Below are positions 60,801-64,000 of a stretch of DNA of 64,000 nucleotides, piece after piece. Position 1 is the first letter of the stretch, and every line of letters begins with the position of its first letter. Both the position numbers and the translations under genes were made by a program. Source of the stretch: Steromphala cineraria (Eukaryota > Mollusca > Gastropoda > Trochida > Trochidae); the NCBI GenBank assembly GCA_916613615.1, contig OU744721.1:80667060-80731059 (forward strand). The letters run 5' to 3'. Under the pieces are notes generated by a model. The model did no database searches. It was not told the DNA's origin and saw only the letters and a program-made list of their open reading frames with translations.

Positions 60801-62000
60801 ATGATTTTTTTTCCATCAATACGTTCGACTAATTTATTGTGGTCTTCATTGAATTGTATGAAGTAGTTGACACCTCAATGGAAATCTGATCAGGGCCCAG
60901 AGAAGGTTTCATTTTGTCCTCTTGGCTTTTGCATTTCCATATCTTTTCTGATCTATTTTAACTCGATTTTAGTCAATTGCTCAGCCATTTCCCAACAGCA
61001 AATCCGGAACATGATGGTCCGATGAACAAAACGAAACGAGTTTTCAGAAAATGTTAATATCATACATACTTGATAGTAATTTAATGTGGCAATACTATCA
61101 ATCATGTTACATGTTAGATTCGCCAAATAGAAAAGTGTGCATGATAACATAGTTAAGCTTCCCTTTTTTTATGCATACTTAGAACTGAAATGTGATGATT
61201 TATGAAATTTAGGATACCTTGACTGAATTTACTATATACAACATACACAACGTTTATTCTACGAGTAATTTCTTTATTGAAATTCTTCATGAAGGAATGG
61301 TAACTGAAGTTATATTTGTATGGTTCCCAGTAACAAGAACAATTAATGCTCTTCTGGCAAAACTATTTTATAAACTTTTGGTTTCAGAGGGAAGACAGAT
61401 ATTGTTGTAAATATATTGACATTCACAGATCAAAACATCTCTTATCATGCCTGATTAGGAACTTATACGTGCAGCACTTGTTCACCAATTATGGTTAACA
61501 ATTTGATTTATGAAGACCAGTGGGATCGCTTTTGGCTTAACAACTGGGTCTCTTTTGTGAGGAATGGTAATTGCAGATATCGCTGAACGTAATTCGTTAA
61601 ATTATTTTCCTTAGATATATTTTTCAAAATTTTTGATTTTGAAAGTTCATACTGTTGTAACCAATTGCTTTATTACTTTCTCAATTCTGAATAAGGGAGA
61701 GTTAGAACAATGTTGCAAATGAGTTATCTTAAAGTTTGAACACATGATAGAACATTCGGCATGACGATCAAAGAAGCATGTACATGAAGTGCCAGGTCGA
61801 TTAAAGGAATAACGTGCTATTGGATATATTCCTTTGTTTCTTACGAACACATTCTCAAATGAGCAAATGCACTTACCGAGTGTCAGCAGATAAAAGAATA
61901 TTTTAAAGAATGTTTTGCCTCTACTTGCAATTGCCTTTGTTGAAGTAAATGTTTTTGCACGGGCAAGTGTTTTTGATGACGTCCTAAAGTACAAAAGTTG
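57835..62000. repeat. Tandem duplication, second half
   Basis: Matches 52730-57140 block by block in the same order. It contains one extra insert, a LINE 3' fragment (58806-59265). A 133-codon frame at 58233-58634 lies here; its counterpart at 53811-54014 shares only a short run (EYLSV) in frame, so there is no good sign of a real gene. Confidence 0.75.
58806..59265 (+). mobile_element. 5'-truncated LINE 3' end
   Basis: A 142-codon frame (58809-59237) carries the distal region found after the reverse transcriptase in some LINEs: ILKFRTCNHNLPVETERWRG, then a zinc-knuckle-like CHLCDSSAVTDEMHYLFKC, and LLLKSNKFRSLKNI. After the stop come AATAAA and a short CCTTGAATATTGAA tail, as in LINE 3' ends made of short repeats. 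The catalytic RT part is missing, so it cannot move itself. It is absent from the first half of the tandem duplication. The frame is uninterrupted, so the insertion is fairly young. Confidence 0.8.
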
Positions 62001-64000
62001 TTTACAGCTGCCTGACGAAAGTTTGTCCTTTTACTTTTGAACTTTTATACAAAGTTTACCTAAATGTCACCACAAATATTACTGCTGATTGTCTTTTATG
62101 ACTCGTGCATTTTGGCTATTAATTATTCTGCATTTAGAATGAAGACTTAAAAAAATATTGAGCTCCCCAGGGATTGCAAAATAGAGAGTTTATTCATAAT
62201 GCATTACAATCCCAAAATATATTGTTATACACTTAGTCACAGAAGAAACTTCACACCTTAAATGGTTTTATCATATATTTGATTTTTAAATGAAATACAC
62301 AAAGTTATTGACGTCATACTCATAAACTTCCCAGAACTGGTGTTAAATCATTAGTCATAGACATGTTCCGAGTTGTTTTTGAATTTATGTGCACCAAATG
62401 CTTTTTAGATTTAATAGAAAAAAATATTTTTGGATAAAACTCTACTATTTATAGACATATTCTTCGTTAAAATCATCATTAAATAATCCTTAACCTGACA
62501 CAACAAAAGTCGTGCAAATAACTTCAAAAGTGTGTTTTGAGATCATGCGATATTGTAGATATTTTATAAATCGTTAGAAACCGTGCTGTACGGTTTCTCT
62601 TGAATCTCAGTGTCTACATGAATGAAGCATTGTGGCAGGTCTCCTACTAAGTTGACCAATCTGCACTTAATAATGTTCCATCAGTTTCCCCAGAGATTGA
62701 TCCTGTCTCAGACTTATGAACAGCTCATTAACGTTTGATGTGATTGATATGATACACAATAAGTATATACAAGGATTCTATTAATGCTATGAAGCGTATG
62801 TAAATAGTTTATTGAAAGTTCATCTAAACAGTGTTATGATTTCTCCTATTGTGTAGATATTTGCGAAAAGAAATTAACCTTTCTTCTTCTAGAGATGAAA
62901 CTGACAGTTATGCTATTATTGATTAATGACATTTAAGTTATGACATCAGAACATTGTCAAGAAAGATCAGTCCTCACAGTAACATTGTGACGTCATAAGA
63001 AATAAACCTAGAAAACAATAAAACGATACAACAAGTATTGACCAGATCGCCTTTCTCAACTGAATTAATGTCGTAAAGATTAACAGTGTGAATTAGTGAA
63101 GGTCTTGTTTATATCACGGCCTGGAATAATCCCTCGACTATGTCTGTTCAGTAGCAATAGACTGTCTTCAATTTGAGGTTTTTTTAAGAGACCCAACAAA
63201 GGAATGATGAAGCCTAACTTATAAAAAAAATGGCATTGAGTTGAATATTTATATTGTGAACGATAACACCTTCAATGACATATGTTGTAAACCATCTTAA
63301 GCTTTGTCTTTATTTGATAACTCTAAGATGTTTTCAATGTGCATCATGGCGATATGAAGATTAGTATCATTGTTTTTGATGAATGAATGACACGAAAATG
63401 TATCTCAAGATGGAGATTCAATTGTACTTGAAAAACAGAATACGACACAGATAAACATACACGGAGTTAAGTGGATTGAAATCATGAATTCCCACTTGTA
63501 TTAGCTGCGTCTCTGATCTCTCCAAGTTCTCCCAAGGAGGGGTCGTGTTCTATTGCTTGTATTTGAAAGGATTGCTTAAGAATCAAATCGCATCAATGGC
63601 TTCCCAGCCTCCTCGATGATTGAGTTGGAAGAGGTCACCTGATATAGTATTCATGGAGATGCACTTAGATTCATTGTCAGTGATACCAGGAAAATTCACG
63701 GGCATGAACTGTAGAATAAACAATAACCTCAAACTAATTTTCAATGAGTTTTGAAAATGGTGTAAACTTAAAAATGTAATTAGCTTTCGTGTCAGCGGAA
63801 ATGGGTATTCATTTACCAACAAAATTCTTAATCATAACCAATTCATAATGATGAAAAGTAGGTACCCTCAGACCTGTACATGTATCTAAATCACTAAAGT
63901 AGACTTATTTGAGGCCCTATACGTGAGATTTTGTTTTTAGATATTGAAATGTGATGGTGAGGGAATGTTGCAAATGACTAACCTTTAAAGCTAGGACGCG
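62001..64000. other. No gene seen at right edge
   Basis: AT-rich with short frames only; TGACGTCA at about 62988. No repeat partner was recognised inside the window. Confidence 0.3.

Overview
The window looks like AT-rich, intron-like or intergenic DNA from an invertebrate nuclear genome. A bivalve or other lophotrochozoan is my best guess. The basis is the mix of elements: CR1/Jockey-like and L1/Tx1-like non-LTR retrotransposons, mariner and Tc1 transposases, a Crypton-derived tyrosine recombinase (DUF3504-like) with an intron, many small inverted-repeat elements, and no operon-like gene packing. The species cannot be named from the sequence. No intact host protein gene, tRNA or rRNA could be supported. 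Almost everything recognisable is mobile or duplicated DNA.

Layout. 492-1226 holds two exons of a decayed DUF3504-type recombinase gene. 1500-8790 is a nested retrotransposon: a CR1/Jockey-like LINE (+ strand) is cut by a near full-length L1/Tx1-like LINE (- strand, 2677-8579) with a 14-bp target-site duplication. That LINE has an uninterrupted 1271-codon ORF2 and an ORF1 broken near its N-terminus. 8790-15280, 17700-26110 and 42045-48540 are three old, diverged copies (A, B, C) of one non-coding segment; a short fourth piece lies at 37730-37880. Comparing the copies shows what inserted later: a 3.8-kb composite in A (10824-14628, holding a mariner and a second TIR element), an 874-bp TIR element in B (22911-23784), and a decayed LINE (42688-45485) and a 62-bp minisatellite (47172-47701) in C. 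27030-28090 and 58806-59265 are further LINE remnants. 51029-52021 is a broken Tc1 element. 52730-57140 and 57835-62000 form a second, tandem duplication pair, with later insertions in each half.

The most unusual pattern is a group of palindromic (fold-back) elements. At least two, and perhaps four, have a double inverted arm at one end and only a single matching arm at the other. Three with unrelated arms share the 9-mer CGCGTAGCG near the tip of the hairpin, in DNA that is otherwise poor in CpG.

Functionally, the window records layered transposition into duplicated non-coding DNA rather than a set of cooperating genes. All similarity statements come from reading the sequence by eye; no alignment or database search was run.
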